In this document: positions 24,955-33,460 of the stretch, one piece after another
How positions within the stretch are numbered: the stretch's first letter is position 1
How the letters are laid out: each line of letters opens with the position of its first letter
NCBI GenBank assembly: GCA_035695825.1
Contig: DASRRH010000001.1
Location: forward strand, 170,971-234,970
Direction: 5' to 3'
Source of the DNA: JAKEFM01 sp035695825
GTDB lineage: Bacteria > Planctomycetota > UBA1135 > JAKEFM01
Length of the DNA: 64,000 nt
Notes under the pieces: model-generated
Databases searched by the model: none
What the model saw: the letters and a program-made list of their open reading frames with translations, nothing else
What the model was told of the DNA's origin: nothing
Translations under genes and position numbers: made by a program

Positions 24955-26814
24955 TCACCTCAAGGGGGGCCGCGAGCGGCCCGCGGAGCGCCGCCCCCCG
25001 GACGTCCGGGAGGCTGGCCCCGAGACGGGGGGATGTCGCGTTTTATTCCGGCTCTCCGTGGGCCCGTCAAGCGAAGGGGGACGCGGGGCGGAGGGTTCCC
25101 CTCCCCCCGGCCCTCCGCTCCGCTCCCCGGCGCCCGCCCGCTCCGAGCGCAGGATCGCCAGGAGGAGCTTGTTGCGCCGGAGGCCCCGCTCGTCCTCGTA
25201 CGACTCCCGCAGCACCCCCTCCCTGCGGAACCCGCAGGCCTCGTAGACGCCGATCGCCCGGGCGTTGTCCTCCTGGACCTCGAGGAAGACCCGGGAGAGC
25301 CCGACCGGGCCGAAGGCGTAGCGGAGGAGGAGGCGGACGGAGGCCTTCCCGAACCCCTTCCCGCGGGCGGAGCCCTCCCCGATCAGCATCCGGCCGAGCT
25401 CGGCCGTCCCGCGGCGGCGGTCGATCCCGACGAGCCCGATCGTTCCGATCGGACGCCCCTCCCCTTCGATCACGAAGAGGACCTCGTCCTCCGCGCGGAG
25501 ATAGCCGTTGTACCAGGCCTCGTGCGCCTCTTCCGTCACGGGGCGCGGGTCGAAGAACCAGCGCCGGCTCGCCGGGTCGTTGCGCCAGCGCCGGAGCAGC
25601 GGGAGGTCGGCGGGCTCGACCTCCCGCAGGACGACCCCCTCGCCGTCGAGGCGGGAGACCTTCCAGGCGCACTCCTCCCGGAAGTCGCGGACGGCCCGGA
25701 CGACCGCCTCGATCTCGGCCTCGGCGAGGCCCGGATAGAGGGGAAGGGAGAGGAGCTCCTTCCACGCGCGCTCGGCGACCGGGCAGGTGCCGGGCCCGGC
25801 GAACCGCGCCTTCTCCCCCGTCTCGAGGTAGTAGGGGTGGAGGTGCAGGGGAAAGTAGTGGACCCCTGGCGCGATCCCGCGCTTCTTCAAGAACGCGAGG
25901 AGGTCGTCGCGCCGCTGCGCGCGGATCGGGTAGAGGTGCCAGGAACTGCGCAGGCCCGGGCGCTCGACGGGGATCCGGACCCCCGGCAGGTCGCGGAGCG
26001 CCGCCGCGTAGCGCAGCGCGATCTCCCGCCTGCGGGCGTTCCCCGCGTCGAGCTTGCGGAGCTGGACCAGGCCGATCGCGGCCTGGATGTCGGAGAGGTG
26101 GGCCTTCCAGCCGAGGCTGCGGACCTCGTAGCGCCAGGCGTGGACGGCGTCCCCCTTCGTGCGCTCCCAGGTGTCGCGGCTGATCCCCATCCAGCGCAGC
26201 TCCCGCAGGCGCCTCGCCAGCCCCTCGTCGTCCGTCGTCACCATCCCCCCTTCGCCCGTCGTCAGGTTCTTCACGGCGTGGAAGGAGAAGCAGACCGCCG
26301 CCGAGGGACCGGGGGAGCCGACTCTGCGCCCGCCGTACTCGGCCCCCGCCGCGTGGGCGGCGTCCTCGAGGAGGAGGAGGCGGTGGCGGCGCGCGAGGGC
26401 CTGGAGCGCGTCGAGGTCGGCGGGGTGGCCGCCGTAGTGGACGGGGAGGATCGCCTTCGTCCGCGGGGAGATCTTCCGCCGGACGTCGCGGGGGTCGAGG
26501 CAGAGCGTCTCCTCCTCGACGTCCGCGAAGACCGGGACCCCCCCGCAGTAGCGCACGGCGTGGGCGGTCGAGACGAAGGTGAGGGAGGGGACGATCACCT
26601 CGTCCCCGGGGCCGACGCCGAGCCCGAGGAGCGCGAGGTGGAGCGCCGCGGTCCCCGAGGCCGTGCCGACCGCGTGGCGCGCCCCGACGGACTCGGCGAA
26701 GGCCCTCTCGAACGCCGCGGTCTTCGGCCCCAGGCCGATCCAGCCCGAGCGCAGGACCTCCGCGACGGCGGCGATCTCCTCGTCCCCGAGGGAGGGGCGG
26801 AAGACGGGGATCAA
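24955..26814 (-). CDS. Aminotransferase-acetyltransferase fusion (DegT + GNAT)
   Basis: A 619-residue fusion. Residues 1-380 are a DegT-type sugar aminotransferase with PLP Lys182 (FHAVKNLTTGEGG), Asp151 in LLLLEDAAHAAG and the SGWIGLGPKTAAFE start. Residues about 390-555 are a GNAT N-acetyltransferase with acetyl-CoA loop RGKGFG (484-489) and the EVQEDNARAIGVYEACGFR motif, as in PseH/RimL-like enzymes. The last 65 residues are a Pro/Arg/Gly-rich tail without a recognised domain. Amination followed by N-acetylation of a nucleotide keto-sugar is the likely joint reaction, as PseC and PseH do separately. It begins with a TTG overlapping the FAD gene stop (TTGA). Confidence 0.85.
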   Translation of the reverse strand: MIPVFRPSLGDEEIAAVAEVLRSGWIGLGPKTAAFERAFAESVGARHAVGTASGTAALHLALLGLGVGPGDEVIVPSLTFVSTAHAVRYCGGVPVFADVEEETLCLDPRDVRRKISPRTKAILPVHYGGHPADLDALQALARRHRLLLLEDAAHAAGAEYGGRRVGSPGPSAAVCFSFHAVKNLTTGEGGMVTTDDEGLARRLRELRWMGISRDTWERTKGDAVHAWRYEVRSLGWKAHLSDIQAAIGLVQLRKLDAGNARRREIALRYAAALRDLPGVRIPVERPGLRSSWHLYPIRAQRRDDLLAFLKKRGIAPGVHYFPLHLHPYYLETGEKARFAGPGTCPVAERAWKELLSLPLYPGLAEAEIEAVVRAVRDFREECAWKVSRLDGEGVVLREVEPADLPLLRRWRNDPASRRWFFDPRPVTEEAHEAWYNGYLRAEDEVLFVIEGEGRPIGTIGLVGIDRRRGTAELGRMLIGEGSARGKGFGKASVRLLLRYAFGPVGLSRVFLEVQEDNARAIGVYEACGFRREGVLRESYEDERGLRRNKLLLAILRSERAGAGERSGGPGGGEPSAPRPPSLDGPTESRNKTRHPPVSGPASRTSGGRRSAGRSRPPLR

Positions 26815-28223
26815 GCCCGCAGCCTCGCGGGCGCCGCCGCGGCGGCGGCGATCGCCTCCGCCGCGCGCGAGGCGTGCCAGACGCACTCGTCCATGTTGAT
26901 GTACTCGAAGCGCCCCTGTCGCCCGATCGTGTGCAGGTTCTCGTGGCTCTCGACGAAGCGGAGCGCCTCCCCGAGGGCCTCCTCGACGCCGACCTCGAAG
27001 ATCGGGTAGGCGTTGCCGAGGCGGGCGACCCGGTGGCCGCGGACCTCGCCCGGGCGAAGGACCCCGAGGCTCTCGAAGGCCCGCGCGCAGCGCGCGGCGA
27101 GGTCGGCGTCGGGGGCGTTCCAGGTCGAGTCCCCCGCGAAGCAGGTGATCTCGCAGGAGAGCGCGGTCTTGCCCGGCGGGGAGAACCCGGGGGCGACGTT
27201 CGTGAACTCGTTCACGCGGTTGAAGGGGATCGAGGGGTCGGAATAGTAGACCCACTGGTCCTCGTAGACCCTCGGGCGGTCGACGAAGAGGACGACGATC
27301 GCCATCGACCGGAAGCGCAGGCGCCGCCCGGCCGCCGCGACCTCGGGGGGGAGGTCCGGGCCGAGGAGGCGGAGCAGCGCGGGGAGGGGGATCGTCGAGA
27401 CGACGCTGTCGGCCGCCACCCGCTCGAGGCGGCCGTCCCGGCTCACCTCGACGGCGACGACGCGCTTCCCCTCGAGGAGGAGGCGCTCGGCGCGGCTCCG
27501 GAGGGTGAGACGGGCGCCCCCGCGGAGGGCCGCCTCCCCGATCCTCCCGACGAGGAGCCCCGAGCCCTTCGGCGGGTAGAGGAAGGTCTGGGGCTGGAGG
27601 GAGTGCATCTCGTGCTCGTGCGGGCCCCGGCGCAGGCGCCGGAGCAGCGCGTTCCGCGCGACCTTCCAGAGGCTCACCTCGGAGATGCGGCGCGCGAGCC
27701 AGGCGCTCGACATGCGGGATCCGCTCACCCCCCAGACCTTCTCGACGTACGGGCCGAAGTAGAGCCCGTAGAGCGAGCGCCCGAAGCGGTCGACCACCCA
27801 GCGCTCGAACCCGGGGGCGGCGCCGGGCGGGCGAAGGCGCTTGCGCAGCCGCGTCGCGACGAAGTCGAGGAAACAGCGGGCGGCGGTGAGGGGGTCGAGG
27901 GCCCGGAAGAGGTCCCTCGCCTCGAGCGGGTAGCGGAGGTGGCGACCGCGGAACCAGATCGAGGTCTTCTTCGAGATCGTCAGGAAGTCGGCCCCGAAGG
28001 CGCGGTGGAGCTCCTCGACGATCGGCTTCGTCTCGGGTCGCGCGGCGTAGAGGCCGTGGATGCCGTGGTCGAGGACGAACCCCTCGACCGGCATCGACGC
28101 TCCGATCCCTCCGGCGTTGTCCCCCGCCTCGAGGACCTGGACGTCGAAGGCGGGGCCCGGCAGCCTCCAGGCCGCGGCGAGGCCGGTCACGCCGGCTCCG
28201 AGGACGACGACCCGGTGCGACAA
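26811..28223 (-). CDS. FAD-dependent amine-oxidase/protoporphyrinogen-oxidase-like protein
   Basis: A 470-residue flavoprotein. The N-terminal FAD-binding motif is VVVLGAGVTGLAAAWRL with the acidic end VLEAGDNAGG. The FGRSLYGLYFGPYVEKVWG stretch and the C-terminal ENLHTIGRQGRFEYINMD region resemble UDP-galactopyranose-mutase-like and HpnE/protoporphyrinogen-oxidase-like proteins of polysaccharide clusters. The start is uncertain: a TTG at 28223 directly precedes the FAD motif and has no clear ribosome site. The stop overlaps the aminotransferase-GNAT gene by TTGA, making it first in a three-gene leftward operon. A role in nucleotide-sugar oxidation or isomerisation is likely but unproven. Confidence 0.75.
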   Translation of the reverse strand: MSHRVVVLGAGVTGLAAAWRLPGPAFDVQVLEAGDNAGGIGASMPVEGFVLDHGIHGLYAARPETKPIVEELHRAFGADFLTISKKTSIWFRGRHLRYPLEARDLFRALDPLTAARCFLDFVATRLRKRLRPPGAAPGFERWVVDRFGRSLYGLYFGPYVEKVWGVSGSRMSSAWLARRISEVSLWKVARNALLRRLRRGPHEHEMHSLQPQTFLYPPKGSGLLVGRIGEAALRGGARLTLRSRAERLLLEGKRVVAVEVSRDGRLERVAADSVVSTIPLPALLRLLGPDLPPEVAAAGRRLRFRSMAIVVLFVDRPRVYEDQWVYYSDPSIPFNRVNEFTNVAPGFSPPGKTALSCEITCFAGDSTWNAPDADLAARCARAFESLGVLRPGEVRGHRVARLGNAYPIFEVGVEEALGEALRFVESHENLHTIGRQGRFEYINMDECVWHASRAAEAIAAAAAAPARLRA

Positions 28224-28427
28224 GGGGGGCGTGTCGGGCGGGGAGGAGGGAGAGGGGCCGGGGGCCCGCGGGGAACCCGTGGTTGACGCGGGGCGTCCCT
28301 TGACTAGCGTATGTTCTCTCCGAACGGAAGGTTCCGGGGCCCCGCCGGGCCGCGCGCGCCCGCGCGCCCGTCGCGCCCCCTGCGGGCCGCCGCCCAGCGG
28401 TCCCGGAAATCGAAAGGCAGGTCCAGC

Positions 28428-30317
28428 ATGATGCGCACGATGAAGTGGTCGTGGCTTGGCCCCGTGCTCGCCGTCGCCTCCCTCGCCGCCCCGGCCTCGG
28501 CCCAGCCCTGCGCGGCGGGGGGAACCCCTGCCACGGTGATCACGGGATACACCGTGTCGACCTCGCCGCACGCCCTCGCCTCGATCGTCGGGAACCCGGC
28601 CGCGTTCGTCCTCTTCTCGCCGGCGACGACGGGCGTGTACATCGACGATCACCAGAGCTCGCCGATCGCGTTCGGATTCCCCTTTCCCTTCTTCTCGCCG
28701 AACGCCTCGAGCTTCCAGGTGAGCAACAACGGCTGGATCGCGATCGACCAGGCCTACGGAAACCTCGGCGCCCTCGCCTACCAGAACGCGCCGATCCCGA
28801 CCGTGGCGGCTCCGAACAACGCGTTCTTCGTCTGGTGGGACGACATGATCATCCCCCTCGCGTCGCCCGGGTCCGTCTCCTACCTCATCGCCGGGACCGC
28901 CCCCAACCAGACCGTCACCGTCGAGTGGGACCAGGAGGAGTCCTGGGCGGGCGTCGCGGGCGGGGGAAACGGAGACCTGGCGACGTTCCAGGCCGTGATG
29001 CACGAGGGGACGGGCGTCGTCGACTTCCACTACGACCCCGCGGGGATCCTCGGCGCGAGTCAGTACACGGCCACGGTGGGGTACGAGACCACCTCGGGGG
29101 GCTCGGGCGGAGATCTGACCGGGCTCGGGGCCTTGAACAGCCTCTTCCCGGCGACTGACTTCACTCTCACACCCAGCGGATTCACGACGACCGGGACGGT
29201 GATCCCCTCCTACACGGTGACGACTTCGGCGGCCTCCTACACCTCGATCACCGGCGCCGCGGGCGAGATCGTGACGTGGGTCGGCCTCGCTCCGACGGGG
29301 GCCGACTGCGGCGCGTGCCCGGGAGGCACGGCGCCCGCGATCCCGGGGACCGACGACGACAACACGGGCGCGATCCCGATGCCGTTCCCGTTCAAGTACT
29401 TCCTCGCGAGCGCGACGGCGTTCGGGATCGACTCGAACGGTTTCCTCTCGATCAACGGGGGAGGGTGCGGGGGCTACATGTCCCAGAGCCCCGGGACCCC
29501 GGGGGCGGCGGGGAACGCGGGGCCCTGGTGGGACGACCTGAGCATGATGGCCCCGACCGGGCGGGTCTCCCGGCTCGTCACGGGCCCGCCGGGGAACCAG
29601 CAGTTGGTCGTCCAGTGGGAGGATCTGACGGCCTGGGCCAACTACCCGGGTCCCACGCCCGGATGCGTCGACCCGAGCAACCGGCTCTCGTTCCAGGTCG
29701 TCCTGAGCCAAGGTTCGAACAACATCGAGTTCCGGTACGCTCCGGAGGTCCCGTGCGTCGTTCCTCCTCCCCCTCTCGGGACATGTCCGGCCGTCGGCGC
29801 GGCGGTCGGGATCACGGACCTGACGGGGATCTACGGCGCCGACGGGACGGGGCTCGGCACGGCCAACCTGACGCTCCCGACCACGAACATCCTCTTCGAC
29901 CCCTGCGAGCCCTGCGGCGAGATGTCGACCTTCGGGCCGGGCTGCGGGCCGATCATCGCGAACTCGGGCGGCAGCGCGACCCCCGGGAACCTCGCCTACG
30001 CCCTGACCGAGAGCAGCGCGCCGGCCGGGTCGTTCGGGCTCCTCTTCCTCGGCTTCAGCAACACGCTGCTCTTCGGCGTCGTCCCGCTCCCCTTCCCGAT
30101 CGCAGGCTTCGGGTTCCTGGGCGGCTGCTCGATCCTCGTCGACCCGACCATCTCCGTTGGCGTGGCCGCCGTCAGCGGCGCCGGCGCGGCCTCGATCGGC
30201 ATCCCGATCCCGCCGGGGACCCCCTCCTGCGCGGGCCCGATCTTCGCGCAGTGGTTCAACGTCGTGCCGCCGGCGACGGTGATCTCCTCGAACGGGGCGG
30301 CGGTCATCACGGGCTAG
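28428..30317 (+). CDS. Secreted protein with two nidogen-like beta domains and a planctomycete-type C-terminal module
   Basis: A 629-residue protein with a signal peptide (MMRTMKWSWLGPVLAVASLAAPASA). Two similar domains of about 220 residues follow, each with FPFPFF or FPFKYF, a NGWIAI/NGFLSI turn, a WWDD motif and an FQVVLxxGxxxxxFxY strand, as in nidogen-like domains. From about residue 500 a Cys-containing module (GPGCGP...FLGFSNTLLFG...LGGCSILVDP...SSNGAAVITG) matches the recurring C-terminal module of other proteins here. No catalytic motif. Start ATG 28428 has AAGGCAGG upstream. The 204 bp before it is the divergent region shared with the FAD gene. Confidence 0.8.
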   Translation: MMRTMKWSWLGPVLAVASLAAPASAQPCAAGGTPATVITGYTVSTSPHALASIVGNPAAFVLFSPATTGVYIDDHQSSPIAFGFPFPFFSPNASSFQVSNNGWIAIDQAYGNLGALAYQNAPIPTVAAPNNAFFVWWDDMIIPLASPGSVSYLIAGTAPNQTVTVEWDQEESWAGVAGGGNGDLATFQAVMHEGTGVVDFHYDPAGILGASQYTATVGYETTSGGSGGDLTGLGALNSLFPATDFTLTPSGFTTTGTVIPSYTVTTSAASYTSITGAAGEIVTWVGLAPTGADCGACPGGTAPAIPGTDDDNTGAIPMPFPFKYFLASATAFGIDSNGFLSINGGGCGGYMSQSPGTPGAAGNAGPWWDDLSMMAPTGRVSRLVTGPPGNQQLVVQWEDLTAWANYPGPTPGCVDPSNRLSFQVVLSQGSNNIEFRYAPEVPCVVPPPPLGTCPAVGAAVGITDLTGIYGADGTGLGTANLTLPTTNILFDPCEPCGEMSTFGPGCGPIIANSGGSATPGNLAYALTESSAPAGSFGLLFLGFSNTLLFGVVPLPFPIAGFGFLGGCSILVDPTISVGVAAVSGAGAASIGIPIPPGTPSCAGPIFAQWFNVVPPATVISSNGAAVITG

Positions 30318-30340
30318 ACCCCTCCCCGTCCCGCTTCCAC

Positions 30341-30375
30341 GCGGGCGCGCCCCCCCACCCTCCGGGCGCGCCCGC
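30341..30375 (+). terminator. GC-rich terminator hairpin
   Basis: A perfect 12 bp stem, GCGGGCGCGCCC (30341-30352) and GGGCGCGCCCGC (30364-30375), with an 11 nt loop, lies 23 bp after the stop of the preceding secreted-protein gene. The weak tail CTTCCGT follows. It ends 31 bp before the UbiD start. Confidence 0.65.
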
Positions 30376-30406
30376 TTCCGTATCATGCGGGGCCCCTCCC
30401 GCGACC

Positions 30407-31882
30407 TTGCCTTACGAAGACCTCCGCGCGTTCCTGAAGGACCTCGAGAAGGCGGGGGACCTCCGGCGCGTGCGCGCCGAGGTCGACCCGCGACTCGAGA
30501 TCTCCGAGATCGCCCAGCGGGTCGTCCGCCGCGAGGGCCCCGCCCTCCTCTTCGAGAACCCGAAGGGGTTCCGCGTCCCGGTCCTGATCAACGCCTTCGG
30601 CAGCCACCGCCGCATGGCGCGGGCGCTCGGGGTGGAGCGCTACGAGGAGGTCGCCGAGCGGCTCGAGGCGCTCCTCGAGCCGGAGACGCCGACCGGGCTC
30701 CTCGACAAGATCCGGATGCTCCCGCGGCTCGCGGAGCTCTCCGCGATGTTCCCGAAGACGGTGCGGGACGCCCCGTGCAAGGAGGTCGTCGTGAAGGACG
30801 ACCCGGGCCTCGAGTTCCTCCCCGTGATCACCTGCTGGCCCGGCGACGGGGGCCCCTACCTCACGATGCCCCTCGTCGTCACGGTCGACCCGCGCACGGG
30901 CAAGAGGAACTGCGGGATGTACCGGATGCAGGTCTTCGACCGCAGGACCACGGCGATGCACTGGCACCTTCACAAGGACGGCAAGCGCCACTTCGACCGG
31001 GCCGCCGCGGAGGGGAAGAGGCTCGAGGTCGCCGTCGCCCTCGGGTGCGATCCGGCGGTCTCCTTCGCCGCCTGCGTCCCGGCCCCTCCCGACGTCGACG
31101 AGATGCTGATCGCGGGCTTCCTCCGGGGCAAGCCCGTGCCGATGGTCCGTTGCGAGACGGTCGACCTCGAGGTCCCCGGCTCGGCGGAGATCGTCCTCGA
31201 GGGGTTCGTCGACCCGGGGGAGCGGCGCCGCGAGGGGCCCTTCGGCGACCACACCGGCTTCTACTCCCTCCCCGACGAGTACCCGGTCTTCCACCTGACC
31301 TGCGTCACGCACCGCCGCGATCCGATCTACCAGACGATCGTCGTCGGTCCGCCGCCGCAGGAGGACGACTACCTCGGCACGGCGATCGAGCGGCTCACGC
31401 TCCCGATCCTGAAGAAGCAGTTCCCCGAGATCGTCGACGTCCACATGCCGTGGGAGGGGGTCTTCCACAACCTGATGCTCGTGTCGATCGAGAAGCGCTT
31501 CCCGGGCCACGCGCGCAAGGTCATGCACGGGATCTGGGGGCTCGGACAGGCGATGTTCACGAAGGTGATCGTCGTCGTCGACGCCGACGTCGACGTGCAG
31601 GAGGTCCGGGAGGTCGCCTGGAAGGCGCTGAACCACATCGACCCCGAGCGCGACTTCGAGTTCGTCCTCGGGCCCGTCGAGACCCTCGACCACGCCTCGA
31701 GGCTGCCGCACTTCGGATCGAAGGTGGGGATCGACGCGACGCGGAAGTGGCCGAGCGAAGGGTTCGCCCGCCCCTGGCCGGACGAGATGAAGATGGCCCC
31801 CGAGATCGCCGCCCTCGTCGAGCGGCGCTGGGGGGAGTACGGGATCGATGCGCCGATGGGAGGGACGGGGAGGAGACCCTAG
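30407..31882 (+). CDS. UbiD-family decarboxylase
   Basis: A 491-residue UbiD-type decarboxylase that would use prenylated FMN. The signature EGPFGDHTGFYS (about 277-288) and the GKRNCGMYRMQ and VVVDADVDVQEVREVAWKAL segments are present. The start LPYEDLRAFLKDLE is the usual opening of the family and uses a TTG at 30407. Substrates are aromatic or unsaturated acids such as the menaquinone/ubiquinone precursor; here no UbiX or quinone gene is adjacent, so the substrate is open. It is flanked by hairpins on both sides and appears to be a single-gene unit. Confidence 0.9.
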   Translation: MPYEDLRAFLKDLEKAGDLRRVRAEVDPRLEISEIAQRVVRREGPALLFENPKGFRVPVLINAFGSHRRMARALGVERYEEVAERLEALLEPETPTGLLDKIRMLPRLAELSAMFPKTVRDAPCKEVVVKDDPGLEFLPVITCWPGDGGPYLTMPLVVTVDPRTGKRNCGMYRMQVFDRRTTAMHWHLHKDGKRHFDRAAAEGKRLEVAVALGCDPAVSFAACVPAPPDVDEMLIAGFLRGKPVPMVRCETVDLEVPGSAEIVLEGFVDPGERRREGPFGDHTGFYSLPDEYPVFHLTCVTHRRDPIYQTIVVGPPPQEDDYLGTAIERLTLPILKKQFPEIVDVHMPWEGVFHNLMLVSIEKRFPGHARKVMHGIWGLGQAMFTKVIVVVDADVDVQEVREVAWKALNHIDPERDFEFVLGPVETLDHASRLPHFGSKVGIDATRKWPSEGFARPWPDEMKMAPEIAALVERRWGEYGIDAPMGGTGRRP

Positions 31883-31936
31883 GGCGACCTCCCTCGGAGG
31901 GGAACGGGCGCATTGACGGGAGTCCGAGGGGTCGCC
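31883..31936 (+). terminator. Hairpin directly after the UbiD gene
   Basis: GGCGACCTCCCTCGG (31883-31897) pairs with CCGAGGGGTCGCC (31924-31936) apart from a two-base bulge. The stem begins right after the stop codon at 31880-31882. It probably ends UbiD transcription. Confidence 0.5.
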
Positions 31937-32041
31937 TAGCCTTGGGTTCCTAGCACGTCGCGGGTCGCCGTCGCGCGGCCTGACCCTTCCGAGTTGGGTG
32001 GTTCGTCCGGCTCGCCGGTCGAAGCGAAAGGAAGGTTCCGA

Positions 32042-33319
32042 ATGTTCCGAATGAGGAGGTTCCTGCTCTCTCGGAGGTCCGTCGGGACCGGCTTGGCTGC
32101 GCTCGCCGCGGTTTCCGCGGCCCTCGGCGCCGCGAGCGCTCCGGCCCCCCCGCGTGCGCTGCTTCCGGTGAACGACGAGTGCGCCACCGCGATCCCCGCG
32201 TTCGACGGGGCGAACGCGCCGGGGACGAACCTCGGCTCGACGACGTCGGCGCCCGCGTGGCCCTGCGCCGCCGGAGGGAGCGACGTCTGGTACTCCTACG
32301 TGGCGACGTGCACGGGGACGACCACCTTCGGCATGTGCTGCCCCGGCAGCGCGGACTACGACACGGCGCTCGAGGTCTTCGACGGGTCGGGCGGATGCGG
32401 GGGCCTCGTCTCGCTCGGCTGCGACGACGACACCTGCGCCGTCTCCTCGAGCCTCACGGTGCCGACGACGGCGGGCACGACCTACTACGCCCGCGTCGGG
32501 GGGTTCGCGGGATCGACCGGGACCTTCGTCCTCGGCATCACCCCTTCCTGCGCGCCTCCTCCTCCCCTTCCCGCAAACAACGAGTGCGCCACGGCGATCC
32601 CGGCGGTCACCGGGCTCAACCCCCCCGCGACGAGTTGCTTTGCGACGACCTCCGCGCCTCCCTTTGCCTGCGGCGCGGGGGGTTCGGACGTCTGGTACTC
32701 CTATCTCGCGACCTGCACGGGGATGGCGCGATTCTCCTTCTGCCCTCCGGGCAGCGCGGCCTACGACTCGGTGATCGCGGTCTACTCGGGCCCGTGCGGA
32801 GGCCTCGCTCTGCTCGGGTGCAACGACGACACATGCGGACTATCCTCCGAAGTGGTCGTCCCGGTCGTCGCGGGCACGACCTATCGGGTCCGGGTGGGGG
32901 GGTTCGCCGGCGCGGCGGCGGGCCCGTTTGCGCTCTACATCGGCAACACCCCCGGAAGCGGCTCCTTCTCGACGACCCCGACGGGCTGCGGGGCGACGAC
33001 GATCACGGCCTCCGGGAGCCCGACCCTCGGAGCCAGCGTGACCTACACCCTCGGCGGGCTCGTCGGGGTGCCCCTGATCTGGGTCGGCGGGCCGATCCTC
33101 TTCCCGCTCTGCCCTCCCGCGCCCTGCGCCCTCGGCGCGACGCTCGGGATCGTTCTGGCCACGCCGACGGCCTCCGGCACCATCCCCTGCGATCCGACGC
33201 TCGTCGGGGGATCGTTCTACGTGCAGCGGGCGGACGTCCTCGCCCCTGGAGGGTGCGGCGTCGTCCCCGCCGGCGTCCCCCTCACCGTGACCGACACGGT
33301 CACGACGACGATCGGATAG
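32042..33319 (+). CDS. Secreted protein with two tandem Cys-rich beta domains
   Basis: A 425-residue protein with a signal-like N-terminus (RRSVGTGLAALAAVSAALGAASA). Two copies of a roughly 115-residue domain follow, at about 45-165 and 175-295. Both open with N(D/N)ECATAIPA, contain GGSDVWYSY and ATCTG, then a PGSAxYD turn, and end with GTTYxxRVGGFAG. The last 100 residues are a C-terminal module like that of other secreted proteins here, ending TVTTTIG. The domain pair resembles PPC-like domains; no enzyme motif is seen. AAGGAAGG precedes the ATG at 32042; an ATG at 32051 is also possible. Confidence 0.75.
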   Translation: MFRMRRFLLSRRSVGTGLAALAAVSAALGAASAPAPPRALLPVNDECATAIPAFDGANAPGTNLGSTTSAPAWPCAAGGSDVWYSYVATCTGTTTFGMCCPGSADYDTALEVFDGSGGCGGLVSLGCDDDTCAVSSSLTVPTTAGTTYYARVGGFAGSTGTFVLGITPSCAPPPPLPANNECATAIPAVTGLNPPATSCFATTSAPPFACGAGGSDVWYSYLATCTGMARFSFCPPGSAAYDSVIAVYSGPCGGLALLGCNDDTCGLSSEVVVPVVAGTTYRVRVGGFAGAAAGPFALYIGNTPGSGSFSTTPTGCGATTITASGSPTLGASVTYTLGGLVGVPLIWVGGPILFPLCPPAPCALGATLGIVLATPTASGTIPCDPTLVGGSFYVQRADVLAPGGCGVVPAGVPLTVTDTVTTTIG

Positions 33320-33346
33320 GCGCCTCCCACCCGCACACCTTCGCGC

Positions 33347-33372
33347 GCGGGCGCGGCGGACGCCGCGCCCGC
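33347..33372 (+). terminator. Compact 12 bp GC hairpin
   Basis: GCGGGCGCGGCG (33347-33358) and CGCCGCGCCCGC (33361-33372) are perfect complements with only GA between them, so the tip must open to form a loop. It lies 27 bp after the stop of the two-domain secreted protein and probably ends its transcript. Confidence 0.55.
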
Positions 33373-33460
33373 CGCGTCGAGGCGGGCGACGGGGCCCGGA
33401 GCCGGAAGGGATGACACGGCCGGAACGACGCGCGCCGGGAGAACGGCCGCGAGGGCGAGG

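Noticed and set aside
28224..30386. Possible long N-terminal extension of the FAD protein on the minus strand
   Set aside because: The extension is low-complexity and antisense to a secreted protein with a signal peptide and conserved WWDD domains; the FAD motif begins directly after a TTG at 28223.
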